From Oscillospiraceae bacterium (GTDB taxonomy: Bacteria; Bacillota; Clostridia; Oscillospirales; Ruminococcaceae), in contig JAQUYD010000017.1 of NCBI GenBank assembly GCA_028692035.1, forward strand, positions 1 through 42,338: 42,338 nt of DNA, given 5' to 3'. Numbering within the stretch: position 1 is the stretch's first letter; the number at the start of each line of letters is the position of its first letter. Below the pieces are notes generated by a model, which worked only from the letters and a program-made list of their open reading frames with translations, was not told the DNA's origin and searched no databases. A program made the position numbers and the translations under genes. Positions 41,094 through 42,338 of the stretch are shown here, piece after piece.

Positions 41094-41989
41094 GCTATAC
41101 TGCCGCAGTGATCACCGTCAGCGACAAGGGGGCCAGAGGCGAGCGGGCGGATACTAGCGGCCCGGCTGTCTGCGCCATGCTGGAGAGCCGGGGTTGGGAA
41201 GTGGTCTATACCAGCATCATCCCGGACGATATGGAGGCCATCACAGGAGAACTGGTCCGCTGCTCCGATGAAAAGAACATCAATCTGGTGCTGACCACGG
41301 GGGGAACCGGTTTTTCGCCCCGGGATGTGACTCCGGAAGCTACGCTGGCTGTTGTTGAGCGTCGGACCGCGGGAATACCGGAGGTTATGCGTTTTGAGAG
41401 TATGAAGCTGACTTCCCGGGGGTGCCTGTCCCGGGCAGAGGCGGGGATAAGAGGAAAAACCCTGATCGTCAACCTTCCGGGCAGTGAAAAAGCCGCAAGG
41501 GAAAATCTGATGGCGGTGCTTGACCCCATCAGGCACGGAGTGGAAATGCTGCTGGGCAGCGGCTCTGCGGAGTGTGCCGCGAAGCCCATACCGGGAAATG
41601 CCCGGAAAGCTCCGTCTATGGACCAGTGGCTCCGGGAGGCCAAAGCCGACCCCAGCGCCCCAAAGGTGGGGATGTATCTCATTCATAACGGCACAGTCCG
41701 GCAGACAGCCAAGGCGAAAGTGCGGGAGGGAGACGAGGGTGCTTCTGATGTGACTGGGATGGAATTTTCCTATGAGAAGGAAAGACTGGATAAGCTCATT
41801 GCCGAAACCTATCAAATGCCCGGGATCTATTATGTGAGGGTATGGCTGAACGAGGGCAGGCTGAAGGTCTGCGACGACATTATGGCCGTCCTGATTGGCG
41901 GAGATATACGCCCCCATGTGGTGAATGCCCTGCAATATCTGGTTGGAAAGATCAAGAGTGAGTGCGTTTTGGAGCAGGAGTTGCACTGA
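41090..41989 (+). CDS. Mog/MoaB-MoaE-like fusion protein
   Basis: A 299-residue two-domain protein. Residues 1-165 are a Mog/MoaB molybdopterin adenylyltransferase domain (AAVITVSDKGARGERADTSG; LTTGGTGFSPRDVTPEAT; GKTLIVNLPGSEKA). Residues ~180-299 resemble clostridial short MoaE proteins (MDQWLREAKADPSAPKVG; MEFSYEKERLDKLIAE; GDIRPHVVNALQYLVGKIK). MoaE is the large subunit of molybdopterin synthase. The usual MoaE lysines near the C-terminus are not clearly conserved, so the activity of this half is uncertain. No MoaD is encoded in the window. It is the last gene of the operon, before a strong terminator. Confidence 0.85.
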   Translation: MSYTAAVITVSDKGARGERADTSGPAVCAMLESRGWEVVYTSIIPDDMEAITGELVRCSDEKNINLVLTTGGTGFSPRDVTPEATLAVVERRTAGIPEVMRFESMKLTSRGCLSRAEAGIRGKTLIVNLPGSEKAARENLMAVLDPIRHGVEMLLGSGSAECAAKPIPGNARKAPSMDQWLREAKADPSAPKVGMYLIHNGTVRQTAKAKVREGDEGASDVTGMEFSYEKERLDKLIAETYQMPGIYYVRVWLNEGRLKVCDDIMAVLIGGDIRPHVVNALQYLVGKIKSECVLEQELH

Positions 41990-42006
41990 CAGTTATGCAA
42001 TCATTA

Positions 42007-42040
42007 CGGGGGGATACCTTTTGGTATCCCCCCGTTTTAT
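42007..42040 (+). terminator. Strong terminator of the Moco operon
   Basis: CGGGGGGATACC (42007-42018) pairs perfectly with GGTATCCCCCCG (42023-42034), loop TTTT, then TTTTAT. Confidence 0.92.
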
Positions 42041-42176
42041 GACCGTTGCAACCTGAGAGTTCTGACTCCAATATCCTTCAGACACGGAAAGGAGATGCGA
42101 ACCGCGCGCACCTCCCGCACGAGCTGGTCAGAAAATCACCGCGTTCGCAGGCCCTTGATTTTCTTGAAAAGTTATG

Positions 42177-42210
42177 AAAAACGGCTAAATCACTCGATTT
42201 AGCCGTTTTT
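42177..42210 (-). terminator. Perfect hairpin after the second tRNA-end repeat
   Basis: AAAAACGGCTAAATC (42177-42191) pairs with GATTTAGCCGTTTTT (42196-42210), loop ACTC, 15 of 15 pairs. It adjoins the CCA end of the minus-strand tRNA-like repeat. Between 42041 and 42176 no gene is seen; TGCGAACCGCG (42094) and CGCGTTCGCA (near 42141) form a looser inverted repeat. Confidence 0.7.
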
Positions 42211-42247
42211 ATGGTGGAGACGAAGAGGATCGAACTCTCGACCGTGG
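42211..42247 (-). repeat. 37-bp att-type direct repeat, copy 2: tRNA 3' end
   Basis: Identical over 37 bases to 8567-8603 and in the same orientation, 33,644 bases away. The 91 bases after each copy align without gaps with about a dozen differences, through to the end of the window, and contain the end of a recombinase gene in both. This marks the start of a second, related element. Confidence 0.8.
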
Positions 42248-42298
42248 CGTGCAAATAAAACCACGGATTTGTTGTTTCTATTTTCTGATATTGGCTGC

Positions 42299-42338
42299 TC
42301 ACATCGGGATATGCACATACCCGACGTATTTGAAGTAG
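42299..42338 (-). CDS. C-terminal end of a second large serine recombinase (cut by window)
   Basis: The minus-strand frame gives YFKYVGYVHIPM then stop, against YFKYVGYVHITM for the recombinase at 8655. Only the last 12 codons are inside the window. Position relative to the 37-bp repeat is identical to that of the first recombinase. Confidence 0.75.
   Translation of the reverse strand, partial: YFKYVGYVHIPM

Noticed and set aside
1-42338. CRISPR arrays or cas genes
   Set aside because: No series of regularly spaced short repeats and no Cas-like protein was seen.

Overview
The window looks like the chromosome of a Gram-positive anaerobe of the class Clostridia, probably an Oscillospirales-type gut bacterium. 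This is judged from the strong AGGAGG ribosome binding sites, the clostridial mobile-element gene families, the Spo0A-like fragment and the formate dehydrogenase/molybdopterin genes. No taxonomic search was possible. Most of it is accessory DNA in several blocks of different base composition.

Block 1 (1-1475) is the end of an arsenic resistance operon: arsR (cut by the window edge), acr3 and a truncated arsD. Block 2 (about 1470-6790, minus strand) is a Tad/Flp-type secretion cluster: CpaB-like remnant, TadZ, TadA, TadB, TadC, a short membrane protein and a secreted protein. Both of its ends are broken inside genes. Block 3 (about 6796-8304) is a serine recombinase that has lost its native 5' end at the same junction.

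Block 4 (about 8567-28540) looks like an integrative mobilizable element. It starts at a tRNA 3'-end sequence and carries a large serine recombinase, a TnpW-like protein, a MobP-type relaxase with a second gene overprinted in its C-terminal part, MobC, an IS110-family insertion sequence with a structured leader (candidate bridge RNA), a RepA-like ATPase, a zinc-finger protein, a Spo0A-like protein, a diguanylate cyclase, an XRE regulator and a DUF6809-like protein. Its main cargo (18712-28084) is a compact five-gene minus-strand operon: a DUF6088/AbiEi-like regulator, a 1002-residue N6-adenine methyltransferase, a small PD-(D/E)XK-like protein, and a complete type III Mod/Res pair. An inverted repeat covers the -10 box of the operon promoter. 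This composite is the best candidate here for an undescribed defence system.

Block 5 (28740-42040, GC-rich) is a formate dehydrogenase and molybdenum cofactor island. mobA lies on the minus strand. On the plus strand are a NuoF/GltD-like electron transfer subunit, a NuoG-like formate dehydrogenase catalytic subunit with cysteine at the selenocysteine position, an fdhD lacking the usual cysteine motif, a decayed modABC, moeA, a second molybdopterin-binding protein, moaA, a mobB-moaC fusion and a mog-moaE-like fusion, ending at a strong terminator. A structured RNA candidate lies before mobA.

The last 130 bases repeat the start of block 4: the same 37-base tRNA-end sequence followed by the end of a second, related recombinase. 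The 33.6 kb between the two copies is therefore flanked by direct repeats, which suggests stacked insertion of related elements at one type of tRNA site.
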